Part shown: piece after piece, positions 26,639 to 36,423 of the stretch
Layout of the letters: the number at the start of each line of letters is the position of its first letter
Numbering within the stretch: position 1 is the stretch's first letter
Source: GYS-P2D sp964414425
GTDB lineage: Bacteria > Bacteroidota > Bacteroidia > Chitinophagales > Saprospiraceae
Reading direction: 5' to 3'
DNA length: 64,000 nt
NCBI GenBank assembly: GCA_964414425.1
Contig: CAYPWL010000014.1
Span: 14,288 to 78,287 of the forward strand
The notes under the pieces: model-generated
The model's input: only the letters and a program-made list of their open reading frames with translations
Database searches by the model: none
What the model was told of the DNA's origin: nothing
Program-made: the position numbers and the translations under genes

Positions 26639-27841
26639 ATGATAACATCTGTAGCGGGCAAAAAAGTCCTATGTCGAGTAGACTTCAATGTACCACTCGA
26701 CGAAAAAAATAATATAACTGACGATACCAGAATACGGCGTGCCCTTCCGACGATTAAACAATTGTTGGATGGCGGCGCTACCATAATCCTAATGTCGCAC
26801 CTCGGGCGTCCACAGAAGAAACTCAATGAGGATGGCTCTATCAACGTAGAGAAATTTACTCTGCGTCATATAGCACCAACCTTGGCGACACTTCTCGACA
26901 GATCTATTAAGTTCTGCGATTACTGTGTCGGAGAAGATGCCAAGACTATGGTTGGTGAACTTAAAGCAGGAGAAATACTCCTACTTGAGAACACCCGATT
27001 TCACAAGGGAGAAGCGAAGGGTGATCCTGAATTGGCTAAGGCTATGTCTGAGCTTGCAGATATCTATGTGAATGATGCTTTTGGCACAGCACATCGAGCT
27101 CATGCCTCTACGGCGGTGGTTGCGCAGCATTTCGCCACCCAAGACAAGTCTTTCGGCCTCTTGATGGAGTCTGAGATCGAAAATGCAAATAAGGTCCTCA
27201 ATGCTCCTAAAAAGCCACTTGTGGCGATTACTGGAGGCGCTAAAGTGTCTGACAAGCTATTGCTACTCGAGAGACTTATCGATTTTGCAGACACTGTAAT
27301 TATCGGCGGAGGAATGGCATATACATTCTTTAAAGCTCAGGGAGGTCAGATCGGCAAATCTATCTGTGAAGATGATAAGCTGGATCTCGCTCTTGAACTA
27401 ATGAAACAGGCCAGAGAGAAGAATACTAAGCTGCTCCTCCCTGTGGATAATGTTGCTGCAGATGACTTCAGTCCTACGGCTAATAGTCAAATTGTAGATA
27501 GTATGAGTATTCCATCAGACTGGGAAGGTCTCGACATCGGACCGACGTCTATAGACTTGTTTAGTGAGGCAATTGCCGAAGCAAAAACAATCATCTGGAA
27601 TGGACCAATGGGAGTATTCGAATTTGATAAGTTCGCAACAGGTACTAATGCGATAGCAAACGCCGTAGCGAAAGCTACCAAGAATGGAGCTTTTTCTTTA
27701 ATTGGAGGCGGAGACTCTGTCGCAGCGATTAAGAAAAATGGCCTTGATAGTGAAGTCAGTTTTGTTTCGACAGGTGGTGGAGCAATGCTCGAATACCTCG
27801 AAGGAAAAGAGCTTCCCGGAATCAAAGGAATACGTCAGTAG
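26639..27841 (+). CDS. pgk: Phosphoglycerate kinase
   Basis: 400 residues, full length. Substrate-binding RVDFNVPL (12-19) and SHLGRP (~58), then ENTRFHKGE, NDAFGTAHRAHAS, GGAKVSDK, GGGMAYTF and the nucleotide-binding GGGDSVAA near the end. It moves phosphate from 1,3-bisphosphoglycerate to ADP. It starts four bases after gap. Confidence 0.97.
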   Translation: MITSVAGKKVLCRVDFNVPLDEKNNITDDTRIRRALPTIKQLLDGGATIILMSHLGRPQKKLNEDGSINVEKFTLRHIAPTLATLLDRSIKFCDYCVGEDAKTMVGELKAGEILLLENTRFHKGEAKGDPELAKAMSELADIYVNDAFGTAHRAHASTAVVAQHFATQDKSFGLLMESEIENANKVLNAPKKPLVAITGGAKVSDKLLLLERLIDFADTVIIGGGMAYTFFKAQGGQIGKSICEDDKLDLALELMKQAREKNTKLLLPVDNVAADDFSPTANSQIVDSMSIPSDWEGLDIGPTSIDLFSEAIAEAKTIIWNGPMGVFEFDKFATGTNAIANAVAKATKNGAFSLIGGGDSVAAIKKNGLDSEVSFVSTGGGAMLEYLEGKELPGIKGIRQ

Positions 27842-27891
27842 AATAAACAATCAATCGATGCTGTTAGAAGAACCCAAATCATATCAAGTAT

Positions 27892-28671
27892 ATGACTGAT
27901 CCTTCTGACAGCTGTTTGATTATTACTGGTATGCATCGATCTAATACCAGTTTCCTCGCTAAATCATTTTTAGAGTCCGGTTTACATATAGGGGATCAAC
28001 TGGTCCCTGCAAATCAATTCAACCAAGAAGGTCATTTCGAAGATCAAGAGTTCGTTTCATTTCATGTACAACTCATTCAGAAATATAACTTAAAGTCTTG
28101 GCGGTCTATAATCGACTATAATCGGTGTAGTACGGTAAGGCTTGTGCAGAGAGATGTTGCCCGAGCAGAGCGCCTTATACAAGACCGGTGGACCAGACGA
28201 AACTTATTCGGCTGGAAAGATCCGAGGACTTGTCATTTTCTTCCTTTGTGGAAAGAGATCATCCCTCAGGCTAAAATGATATTTATTATCAGGGACCCCG
28301 AAGCTGTAGTAAGCTCTCTACTTAGAAGATATCGACAAAACAACGGAAGAAGCTTTAGGCCTGACCTATGGTATCGATACCATCAATTCTGGCAGATCAC
28401 CCATCAACAGATCATCGATGCTTGCGAACGATATCCAGATGATGTACATCTTATCTTTACTCCAGGAGATATTTCTAAACCAAAGTGCTCGGCAGAGCTG
28501 AATAACAAGCTTAGCAATTACTGGAGGATTGATCTAAGGCCAATCGACCTATCTACTGGCTACCGAATGGAATTAATCACTTCATCCACTGATAAGATCC
28601 AATCAAAATCCAATAAAACATCTATAGATATCTATCAAAAATTAAAAAACTTGAACTTGAGATCAGTCTAA
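27892..28671 (+). CDS. Sulfotransferase-family protein
   Basis: 259 residues. 5'-phosphosulfate loop ITGMHRSNTSFLAKSF (11-26) and 3'-phosphate segment IFIIRDPEAVVSSLLRRY, with FGWKDPRTC between. It differs in length and sequence from the sulfotransferase at 16224 and the two are not recent duplicates. It is 50 bases after pgk and overlaps the convergent SLBB exporter gene by nine bases. Its position beside exporter, rfbB and waaA genes suggests that it sulfates a surface polysaccharide, an inference from context. Confidence 0.72.
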   Translation: MTDPSDSCLIITGMHRSNTSFLAKSFLESGLHIGDQLVPANQFNQEGHFEDQEFVSFHVQLIQKYNLKSWRSIIDYNRCSTVRLVQRDVARAERLIQDRWTRRNLFGWKDPRTCHFLPLWKEIIPQAKMIFIIRDPEAVVSSLLRRYRQNNGRSFRPDLWYRYHQFWQITHQQIIDACERYPDDVHLIFTPGDISKPKCSAELNNKLSNYWRIDLRPIDLSTGYRMELITSSTDKIQSKSNKTSIDIYQKLKNLNLRSV

Positions 28672-31362
28672 TCTTTGAATCAGCAACACTAATGTCAAGA
28701 TAGACATGGCTTGTGCCACACTATCTCCTAACACTTGGGTCCAGTTAACGTCTTGTTCTTGTGACTTGCCATAAAGGTCGACGGGCTGCCTCCCTACATT
28801 GATCACGGAGCCTTGCAATACCTCGGGATGTTTCTTCCCAAATGGAAACTTCCGCTCGGTAGTTTTGACCTCGCCATTAGGATAGGTTACCCATACCTTA
28901 TCCCTACGAGCATTATCAGCGAAACCTCCAGCGTACTCATTAATATAAAACAAGGCGGTCTTTCCTCGATGAAAAGGAACTCTAATGGAGTTATCCTCTC
29001 CAACGATTTCTTGATTCTGAGCTTCTTGTATATTAGTCGCTCCTGCAATAGTCACATAGTCTCTACGCTTAGGAAGTGTAATGACATCACCATTCTTGAG
29101 TGTATAGTTATATCTTGATTCATTGTTAACTAATATTTCTTCTAATCGCATCACGATAAAACCAAGGCTATCCTCCGATCGGTATAGCGTAGCACCCGCT
29201 GGAAATGCTTCTTCTGTCAATCCGCCAGCCCGCTTTATGATGTCATATACGGTTTCATTCTCCAAAATCAAACTATACTCACCTGGCAAGGTAACTTCTC
29301 CATTGACTGTCACATTTTGTTGGAGTTCAAACTCGGGTACAAACCGCACAAAGATGTTGTCATAAGGTTGCAGTTCATATAGACCTTCTCTTTTACCAAA
29401 ATCAGTTAACTCATCCCTATGAAGTGTAACCGTATTGACGATGGTCTGGGTCTTCTGATTATCTTCTACAATTACTCTTGATACTTCTATAGCATTAGTG
29501 GCAGAAGATCTCCTAAATCCGCCCGCTAAGACTATCGCATCCCTCAGGCTCATCCCTGCACCATAGGCGAACTCACCAGGATTATTTACCGCTCCCGATA
29601 TGGTTATATTAATCTCATCATAGAAGCTATTTTTGGAATACACATAAATGGAGTCAAATGGCTCCAAAACTATATTATCAGCACTGCGATCATCACCCAT
29701 GAGGTTTTCAAGATCAAGACCGATAATTTCATAATCTCCAGGATTTAACGGATCGAGCCTGTGTAAATGAGCAAAAGTATTTGCGTCTCGTCGTAGTCCT
29801 CCTGCCATTAATATAACGTCACTCGCCTTGAGCCCGCCATTAACATCATAAGAGATCTTTTCTTCGTTACGGACTGCTCCAGCAATAGAAATGTATTGTT
29901 CATCCGTAAAGCGTTCTTTAGGCCATATTGTGAGCTCATCTTTATCCTTCAATTCTATATTGACGAGGGGGTCTGTTGTGGCTAACACATCATCAAGATT
30001 AAGGGGGATCATACTGATCTGTCCATCTGAATTAGTTCTGCGCAAAAATGCAAAATCGGTTTTTGAGGATACCTTGAGCTGTCCCTGATTCAGTAGATCA
30101 GAAAGTTTCATATTAGGCAATCGCTCATATACTCCAGGATGTCTTACTTCTCCAACAACGCTCACAAAGTTTTCCAACTCCGCAGAAATCGAATCGATCT
30201 TGATCACATCGCCTTGAAAAAGTTCATAATCTGATCTAGACTTTATCAATGATGCATATGGAATACTCTTAACCACCCTGCGACCATCTTCATATCTTAG
30301 CACTCGCATTGAAGTGGTATATGCGACTTGATTGAGACCGCCACCATACTTGATTAAATCAACTATTCCTTCGCCATCGAGGATTTCATAGGTATCAGGT
30401 CTTTTGATCGCGCCTTCTATATCTACAACTGCGTTATATGATGGAACAAATATGAGATCACCATCCTCTAAAAAGTAATCTCCTACCGTACCAGGATTAG
30501 CCAGTAGCTCATATAAATCAAACAATGACTCAGAACCGTCCTTCTTTATCAATTTAATAGCCCTCACAGATGCTAAATCTGTAAGCCCTCCGGCTTCACC
30601 CAAAATATTGATGATACTATTAATAGCTGGTACGGTGTAGCTCCCTGATCGTGCTACTTCACCAAACACTTGTACCGTCACACTTCTCACAGAACTAACA
30701 TCAACACTAAACTCTCCATCGTTAAATCTGTACTGCCTCCTATAATTCTTCTTAAGTTTCTCTCTGACTTGGGCCAATGTCAATCCTCGCACTAAAACCT
30801 TAACTCTCCCCTCTCGTATCATGACACTACCATCACTTAAGACGTCATGTAATTCATCAAGTTGATTAACACCAAAAATTGAAACCGAGATAATATCCCC
30901 AGTCCCTATCTTATAGTAGCTCGGTGGATTATAGCCTGTCTCAGGTATCTGGGTCAGTATACCTCGATTTATAATCTGTTGACCATAGATAGCGTATTCT
31001 TCTAATTCTGTGGTGTCTGGCACCAACTCCAATTCTTCAAGGCTGTCTACTTCAATCTGTTCTATACCTAAAGTATCTAACGAATCTAAAGAGTCGATGA
31101 AAAAGGTTCCATTGAGTTCTTTGCTGTATTCGATTTGTTCGATTGCTCGCTGAAGTTCACCCAATTGTGATGGTGATAGGGTTTGTAAGTCGCTAATATC
31201 GATTCCTCGTTCAGCAAGCAGCGTTGCTAGCTCCTCATAGGATACTCCCCTGCTATCTAACTCAGCCTGTAACTGAATATCATAAGGGATAACCTGAGCC
31301 AACAGATCGGCACCTATAAGTAAAATAAAAACTGATATGACTATTCTAACCACTCTAATCAA
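28663..31362 (-). CDS. Multi-SLBB polysaccharide export outer membrane protein (Wza-like)
   Basis: 899 residues, much longer than Wza (about 380). A signal peptide (ending LLAQ) without a lipobox cysteine is followed by an acidic, leucine-rich segment. The polysaccharide-export domain starts near YKIGTGDIISVSIFGVN (~150). Six clear SLBB domains follow (openings VTVQVFGEVARSGSY, VVDIEGAIKRPDTY, VSVVGEVRHPGVY, ISIAGAVRNEEK, ITISGAVNNPGEF, VTVNGEVTLPGEY) and a weaker seventh (VTIAGATN). A C-terminal hydrophobic helix (SILTLVLLIQ) may span the outer membrane as in Wza. It overlaps rfbB by four bases (ATGA). No Wzc-type kinase gene lies in the window. Confidence 0.85.
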   Translation of the reverse strand: MIRVVRIVISVFILLIGADLLAQVIPYDIQLQAELDSRGVSYEELATLLAERGIDISDLQTLSPSQLGELQRAIEQIEYSKELNGTFFIDSLDSLDTLGIEQIEVDSLEELELVPDTTELEEYAIYGQQIINRGILTQIPETGYNPPSYYKIGTGDIISVSIFGVNQLDELHDVLSDGSVMIREGRVKVLVRGLTLAQVREKLKKNYRRQYRFNDGEFSVDVSSVRSVTVQVFGEVARSGSYTVPAINSIINILGEAGGLTDLASVRAIKLIKKDGSESLFDLYELLANPGTVGDYFLEDGDLIFVPSYNAVVDIEGAIKRPDTYEILDGEGIVDLIKYGGGLNQVAYTTSMRVLRYEDGRRVVKSIPYASLIKSRSDYELFQGDVIKIDSISAELENFVSVVGEVRHPGVYERLPNMKLSDLLNQGQLKVSSKTDFAFLRRTNSDGQISMIPLNLDDVLATTDPLVNIELKDKDELTIWPKERFTDEQYISIAGAVRNEEKISYDVNGGLKASDVILMAGGLRRDANTFAHLHRLDPLNPGDYEIIGLDLENLMGDDRSADNIVLEPFDSIYVYSKNSFYDEINITISGAVNNPGEFAYGAGMSLRDAIVLAGGFRRSSATNAIEVSRVIVEDNQKTQTIVNTVTLHRDELTDFGKREGLYELQPYDNIFVRFVPEFELQQNVTVNGEVTLPGEYSLILENETVYDIIKRAGGLTEEAFPAGATLYRSEDSLGFIVMRLEEILVNNESRYNYTLKNGDVITLPKRRDYVTIAGATNIQEAQNQEIVGEDNSIRVPFHRGKTALFYINEYAGGFADNARRDKVWVTYPNGEVKTTERKFPFGKKHPEVLQGSVINVGRQPVDLYGKSQEQDVNWTQVLGDSVAQAMSILTLVLLIQRLD

Positions 31363-32417
31363 TGACTATACTGTTCCTTATAGTAATCCTTATAAGCACC
31401 ACTTGTGACATTAGTCATCCATGCTTGATTATCCCAATACCAATCGATCGTCGACCTCATCCCCTCTTCTACCGTTACAGAAGGCTTCCATCCTAAATTA
31501 GATGTCAACTTAGTATTGTCAATAGCGTACCTATGATCATGGCCAGGTCTATCCTTGACAAATGTGATTAACTCTTGAGATTTACCCTTGGCTTGTCCCA
31601 TCTTTTCATCCATAAGATCGCATAGTAGTCTTACAAGCTCTATATTCTGTAGTTCGTTATTACCCCCGATATTATAGGTCTCATTGGGGGCACCCTTATG
31701 GAATATCGTATCTATAGCCGTGGCATGATCTATCACGAACAACCAATCTCTAATATTAGTACCATCTCCATAGACTGGCAGAGGCTTACCATTCCTGATA
31801 TTGTTAAGCATGAGTGGAATCAATTTCTCTGGAAACTGATTAGGTCCATAGTTATTAGAACAATTAGAAATCTTAGTCTTTAAGCCATAAGTATTAGCAT
31901 AAGCTCTTACGAAGTGGTCTGAGCTCGCTTTAGATGCGGAGTATGGAGATTGAGGATCATATGCCGTATCCTCGTAAAAGAACCCTTCTGCTCCTAAGCT
32001 TCCGTAGACCTCATCAGTTGACACATGATAGAAGACATGTTGATCATAATCATCTTTCCAGTTCGTCTTTGCGGCATTGAGCAAATTCGCTGTACCTAAA
32101 ATATTAGTCTTCAAAAACGCCAAAGGATCCGTAATTGATCTGTCAACATGAGACTCTGCTGCCAAGTGAATGACATCAGTAACTTGATAGTCTCTAAACA
32201 CAGTTTCTATACCCTCCTCGTTGAGTATATCTTCATTGAGAAACAAGTAGTTTTCTTCGACCTCCACATCTTTAAGGTTTTCTAAGTTACCTGCATAGGT
32301 GAGTGAATCTAAATTGATGATTCTATAATTAGGATATTTGTTAACATACAGCCTAATACAGTGCGAACCTATAAAACCGGCTCCTCCCGATACTAAAATC
32401 GTTTTATCATACATCAT
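31359..32417 (-). CDS. rfbB: dTDP-glucose 4,6-dehydratase
   Basis: 352 residues, extended SDR. NAD loop GGAGFIGSH (11-19), STDEVYG (133-139) with the dehydratase Asp-Glu pair, and the catalytic YSASK (Y159, K163). NCSNNYGPNQFPEKLIPL is family-specific. It converts dTDP-glucose to the 4-keto-6-deoxy sugar for rhamnose-type surface sugars. The stop overlaps the exporter start by four bases, so sugar synthesis and export are coupled. rfbA, rfbC and rfbD are not in the window. Confidence 0.93.
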   Translation of the reverse strand: MMYDKTILVSGGAGFIGSHCIRLYVNKYPNYRIINLDSLTYAGNLENLKDVEVEENYLFLNEDILNEEGIETVFRDYQVTDVIHLAAESHVDRSITDPLAFLKTNILGTANLLNAAKTNWKDDYDQHVFYHVSTDEVYGSLGAEGFFYEDTAYDPQSPYSASKASSDHFVRAYANTYGLKTKISNCSNNYGPNQFPEKLIPLMLNNIRNGKPLPVYGDGTNIRDWLFVIDHATAIDTIFHKGAPNETYNIGGNNELQNIELVRLLCDLMDEKMGQAKGKSQELITFVKDRPGHDHRYAIDNTKLTSNLGWKPSVTVEEGMRSTIDWYWDNQAWMTNVTSGAYKDYYKEQYSH

Positions 32418-32452
32418 GTGGCTAGATTTTCCCCTGCAATTTACTCTATTTA

Positions 32453-32476
32453 CTTTTATCTGAGAAAAGATAAAAG
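32453..32476. promoter_or_regulatory. Perfect 9-bp inverted repeat between divergent rfbB and waaA
   Basis: Arms CTTTTATCT and AGATAAAAG around GAGAAA. It lies 36 bases upstream of the rfbB start and 57 bases upstream of the waaA start. Operator or leader hairpin; no known motif is recognised. Confidence 0.35.
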
Positions 32477-32533
32477 CCGCCGGGATGTTAATAACTTCAC
32501 AATCTATATCATGGAAGCAGAGGCAATTATATA

Positions 32534-33748
32534 TTGAAATCGAAATTAATCTTAAAGCTTATTGGTTGGGGCATTAGTGGGATATTACATATACTCAACA
32601 TGATCCCCGCTTCATCAACGATCAAGGATTGGCTCAATCTTAGGAGGTCCGCTTTGACAAGACGCACAAATGAACAGTCTGATAGACCAAACATCCTATT
32701 CATCTGTCCATCATTAGGAGAATATGAAAGTACAGAACCACTCATTGCTGCGTTACGCTCATCCAGTAATATACACCTAAGCTTCTTCTCCGATAGCGGC
32801 TATCGAATGTTGAAAAAAGAAGCTCATCTATGGTCTTCGCTGAGTTATACTCCGATAGATCGCCAAGCAGAAGTCCAAGAATATCTGAACGAGATACAAC
32901 CAGATAGCATCGTCATCGCACACAACTTTATGTGGCCGCAACTGCTTCGAACCATTATAGAAAGAAACATCAAGCTATATCTCATAGAGCATAGTATCGA
33001 CATCTCGAAAACGTTGAAAATCTTCTGGGCAGGACTCTGGACAGATGCTTATCAACATGCCTCTTTGATTACATGTTCTGATCAAGAAACTTTTGACTAT
33101 TTCGCTGATCAAAAAGGGGTAGAACCAGTAATCAAGACTGACTCCTTGCGATATCTGTCCACACTTCAGCATTCAGAGCAGAATTGGTCAGATGAGTTAA
33201 TTGAAGAATTCTGTACAAGACGTCCTACCCTGATATTAGCCAGTATCCATGAAGAGGATATTCGAGTAATCCAACCCATTTATAAGGAGTTGATAAAATG
33301 CTATCAATTATTAATTGTGCCTCATCATATCGATGCTGACAATATTGACTCCATTCGAAGTCAATTGGAGGAAAGTATGCTTTACTCAGTTACCGAAGAA
33401 CTCTCTAACGATCCCATACTAATTGTCGACCATATGGGAATACTTAAGTATCTCTATCGATATCCAAGCCTTGCTTATATCGGAGGGGGATTTGGTCGAG
33501 GAATCCACGGTGCCCAAGAGGCAGTTCCATACAATATACCCATCCTGTTCGGACCAAAATATAAGAAATTCGCTTACGCTAAACAGCTGATGAAAGACGG
33601 CAGAGCTCATGAAATCAGAAACTCTAATGAGTTACTGAGTGCAATAAAGAATATGCACTTGTTAGTACGCACAAATAGCTCCACTCCGATTAATCGAGAC
33701 AAACTTGAACAAGACATAGTATATATCGCTAATGCGATCTTAAGCTAG
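32534..33748 (+). CDS. waaA: 3-deoxy-D-manno-octulosonic acid (Kdo) transferase WaaA
   Basis: 404 residues starting at TTG. GT30 features: FICPSLGEYESTEPLI with the glutamate-type motif after the short N-terminal helix, FFSDSGYRML, and the late nucleotide-binding block YIGGGFGRGIHGAQEAV followed by PILFGPKYKKF. WaaA adds Kdo from CMP-Kdo to lipid A precursor; the kdsB-like gene at 17213 would supply CMP-Kdo. It overlaps the convergent valS gene by nine bases at the stop. Confidence 0.88.
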   Translation: MKSKLILKLIGWGISGILHILNMIPASSTIKDWLNLRRSALTRRTNEQSDRPNILFICPSLGEYESTEPLIAALRSSSNIHLSFFSDSGYRMLKKEAHLWSSLSYTPIDRQAEVQEYLNEIQPDSIVIAHNFMWPQLLRTIIERNIKLYLIEHSIDISKTLKIFWAGLWTDAYQHASLITCSDQETFDYFADQKGVEPVIKTDSLRYLSTLQHSEQNWSDELIEEFCTRRPTLILASIHEEDIRVIQPIYKELIKCYQLLIVPHHIDADNIDSIRSQLEESMLYSVTEELSNDPILIVDHMGILKYLYRYPSLAYIGGGFGRGIHGAQEAVPYNIPILFGPKYKKFAYAKQLMKDGRAHEIRNSNELLSAIKNMHLLVRTNSSTPINRDKLEQDIVYIANAILS

Positions 33749-36361
33749 CTTAGCCAAGGATTCCTCTAATATCCTAACTCGCTCCTCTCCATCTGCACGC
33801 TTCTTACGCTCATTATTAACGACTGCCTCTGGAGCATTCTGCACAAAACGCTCATTGCTGAGTTTCTTCTGGACAGATAGGACAAACCCTTTGGCATAGT
33901 CTAACTCGGACTGTAACCTTTTGCGCTCTTCTTCAATGTTAACTTCTACTTCAAACTGCAAGAAGTATTTCTCATTATCAGACATGAACGAAGATCCATT
34001 GGATGGCAATTCATCCAAGATTTCAAACTTATCAACGAAAGCCATCTTTTGAACCAGGCTTACAATATTAGGCTTCGTCAAGAAGTTTGTATTGGCCTGC
34101 TCTACATAAAGACTTAAGGGCTCTTTCGGCTTGAGCTGATTCGCATTTCTCGTATCGCGAACCTTAGTTACTAATCGCTTGAGTACTTCGAACTCATCTA
34201 ATAGAACTGAATCAACGACCTCAGCAGACGGGAAGCTTGCTATAATACAATCATCACCAGGCTTTCTATCTGATAAGTTATGATAGATCTCCTCAGTTAC
34301 GAAAGGCATCAACGGATGTAGCGTAATGCATATGCGCTCGTATATCGATAGGATTGCTGTAAGAGTCTCAAGATCAATCGGACTGCCATAGTCTGGCTTG
34401 ATCATCTCCAAAAACCATGAACAGAAGTCATTCCATATGAAGGAATACAATTTCATAGTCATATCAGACAACTTATAGCTCGCATAATCCGATTCGATAT
34501 CGGATATGGTAGCGTCAAGCTTCTGACGAATCCACTGTATCGCCAGTTCATTGGCCTTGGGCATGGATAGATTGTCATCTACCTCCCAACCTTTGACCAG
34601 TCGTAAGGCATTCCATAGCTTATTACAGAAGTTACGCCCCTGCTCACAGAGCTTCTCATCAAATAATAAGTCTCCTCCCGCTGGCGAACTTGACAGTACT
34701 CCAAATCTTACCCCATCTGCACCAAAATCGGCAATGAGCTTAAGCGCATCAGGGCTATTACCCAGAGACTTACTCATCTTACGACGCTGCTGATCTCTAA
34801 CCATGCCGGTGAAGTAGACTTCCTTGTATGGCATCTCTCCCTGCCACTCGTAACCTGACATAATCATACGAGCCACCCAAAGAAATATGATATCCCAACC
34901 TGTCACTAAGATCGAAGTCGGATAATAATAGTCGAGTTCCTTGGAGCCAAATCCTCCAAAACATGTGATAGGCCACAACCACGAACTAAACCAAGTATCA
35001 AGCACATCTTCGTCTTGTTTGAGGTCGTCCCTTGTGATATGGCTTCCCAGTTTTTCTTGCGCTAACCGCATTGCTTCCTCAGGTGTGGTAGCAACAAATA
35101 CTTCTTCACCCACGTAGTACGCAGGTATACGATGCCCCCACCATAGCTGCCTGCTGATACACCAATCTCGGATGTTTTCCATCCAGTGGCGATAGGTATT
35201 CTTCTGTCGCTCTGGGTGAAACTGGATATCATCAGTCATTACCGCCTTAAGTGCTGGCTCTGCTAATGACTTCATATCAACATACCACTGTAACGACAGT
35301 CGAGGCTCGACAACTGCATCTGTACGCTCAGATCGACCAACACTATGGGTATAGTCATCGATCTTGTCGATATAGCCTTCAGCTTCAAGTTGTTTAATAA
35401 CCTTCTTGCGAGCAATAACACGATCATCGCCGATGTATACCTGAGCCGCTTCACTCAAGGTGCCATCAGGATTGAGTACATCTATGGTCTCTAATTTATG
35501 GCGCTTCCCAATCTCATAATCGTTAGGATCATGTGCTGGTGTAATCTTAAGTGCCCCCGTACCAAAGTCTCTATCGACATAGTCGTCAAAAATGATCGGC
35601 ACTACCCGATCAACGATTGGTACGATGACATTTTTTCCTTTGTACTTAGCATATCGCTCGTCCTGAGGATGAACTGCAATAGCAGTATCTCCCATGATGG
35701 TTTCGGGTCGAGTGGTAGCGATGATGATATGATCATCAGATCCTTCTACCTGGTACTTGACATGGCATAGCCGAGTCATTTCATCTCGGTATAGCACCTC
35801 TTCATTAGACAGTACTGTCTGCCCCTCAGGATCCCAGTTAACCATCCGATAATCTCGATATAGTTTATCACGATTATATAAGTCTACAAAAGCCTGTAGC
35901 ACAGCTTCTGATCGTGGCTCATCCATAGTGAACGCCGTGCGCTCCCAATCGCATGACGCGCCTAACTTTCTTAATTGCTTAAGTATGATTCCACCATACT
36001 TATCGGTCCATGCCCACGCATGCTTGAGGAATTCTTCTCGAGTAAGATCGGACTTCTTGATGCCTTGCTCTCGGAGCATACGGACAACCTTGGCCTCTGT
36101 CGCTATCGAAGCGTGATCTGTTCCTGGTACCCAACAAGCGTTCTTACCATCCAATCTAGCCTTACGAATCAAGATATCTTGAACCGTATTATTAAGCATA
36201 TGTCCCATATGGAGGACCCCTGTCACATTGGGCGGAGGTATGACGATGCTATAAGACTCACGATCATCTGGCTCTGAGTGGAAATATCCATTCTCTTCCC
36301 AATGCGTATACCATTTCTCCTCAACACTTGACGGGTCATACCTGGATGCTAAATCCTTCAT
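33740..36361 (-). CDS. valS: Valine--tRNA ligase
   Basis: 873 residues, class I synthetase. Signature PPPNVTGVLHMGHML with HMGH at 51-54, editing domain around TTRPETIMGDTAIAVHP, KMSKS at about 527 in RRKMSKSLGNSPD, anticodon domain from ~600, and a C-terminal coiled coil (EVNIEEERKRLQSELDYAK onward). The length fits bacterial ValS. It ends within the last nine bases of waaA. Confidence 0.97.
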   Translation of the reverse strand: MKDLASRYDPSSVEEKWYTHWEENGYFHSEPDDRESYSIVIPPPNVTGVLHMGHMLNNTVQDILIRKARLDGKNACWVPGTDHASIATEAKVVRMLREQGIKKSDLTREEFLKHAWAWTDKYGGIILKQLRKLGASCDWERTAFTMDEPRSEAVLQAFVDLYNRDKLYRDYRMVNWDPEGQTVLSNEEVLYRDEMTRLCHVKYQVEGSDDHIIIATTRPETIMGDTAIAVHPQDERYAKYKGKNVIVPIVDRVVPIIFDDYVDRDFGTGALKITPAHDPNDYEIGKRHKLETIDVLNPDGTLSEAAQVYIGDDRVIARKKVIKQLEAEGYIDKIDDYTHSVGRSERTDAVVEPRLSLQWYVDMKSLAEPALKAVMTDDIQFHPERQKNTYRHWMENIRDWCISRQLWWGHRIPAYYVGEEVFVATTPEEAMRLAQEKLGSHITRDDLKQDEDVLDTWFSSWLWPITCFGGFGSKELDYYYPTSILVTGWDIIFLWVARMIMSGYEWQGEMPYKEVYFTGMVRDQQRRKMSKSLGNSPDALKLIADFGADGVRFGVLSSSPAGGDLLFDEKLCEQGRNFCNKLWNALRLVKGWEVDDNLSMPKANELAIQWIRQKLDATISDIESDYASYKLSDMTMKLYSFIWNDFCSWFLEMIKPDYGSPIDLETLTAILSIYERICITLHPLMPFVTEEIYHNLSDRKPGDDCIIASFPSAEVVDSVLLDEFEVLKRLVTKVRDTRNANQLKPKEPLSLYVEQANTNFLTKPNIVSLVQKMAFVDKFEILDELPSNGSSFMSDNEKYFLQFEVEVNIEEERKRLQSELDYAKGFVLSVQKKLSNERFVQNAPEAVVNNERKKRADGEERVRILEESLAKLA

Positions 36362-36423
36362 ATGCTATTCTTTCAATCTTGTTTTGTAATTAACGCTGTC
36401 TGATATATCTCTTAGCCCCTTAT

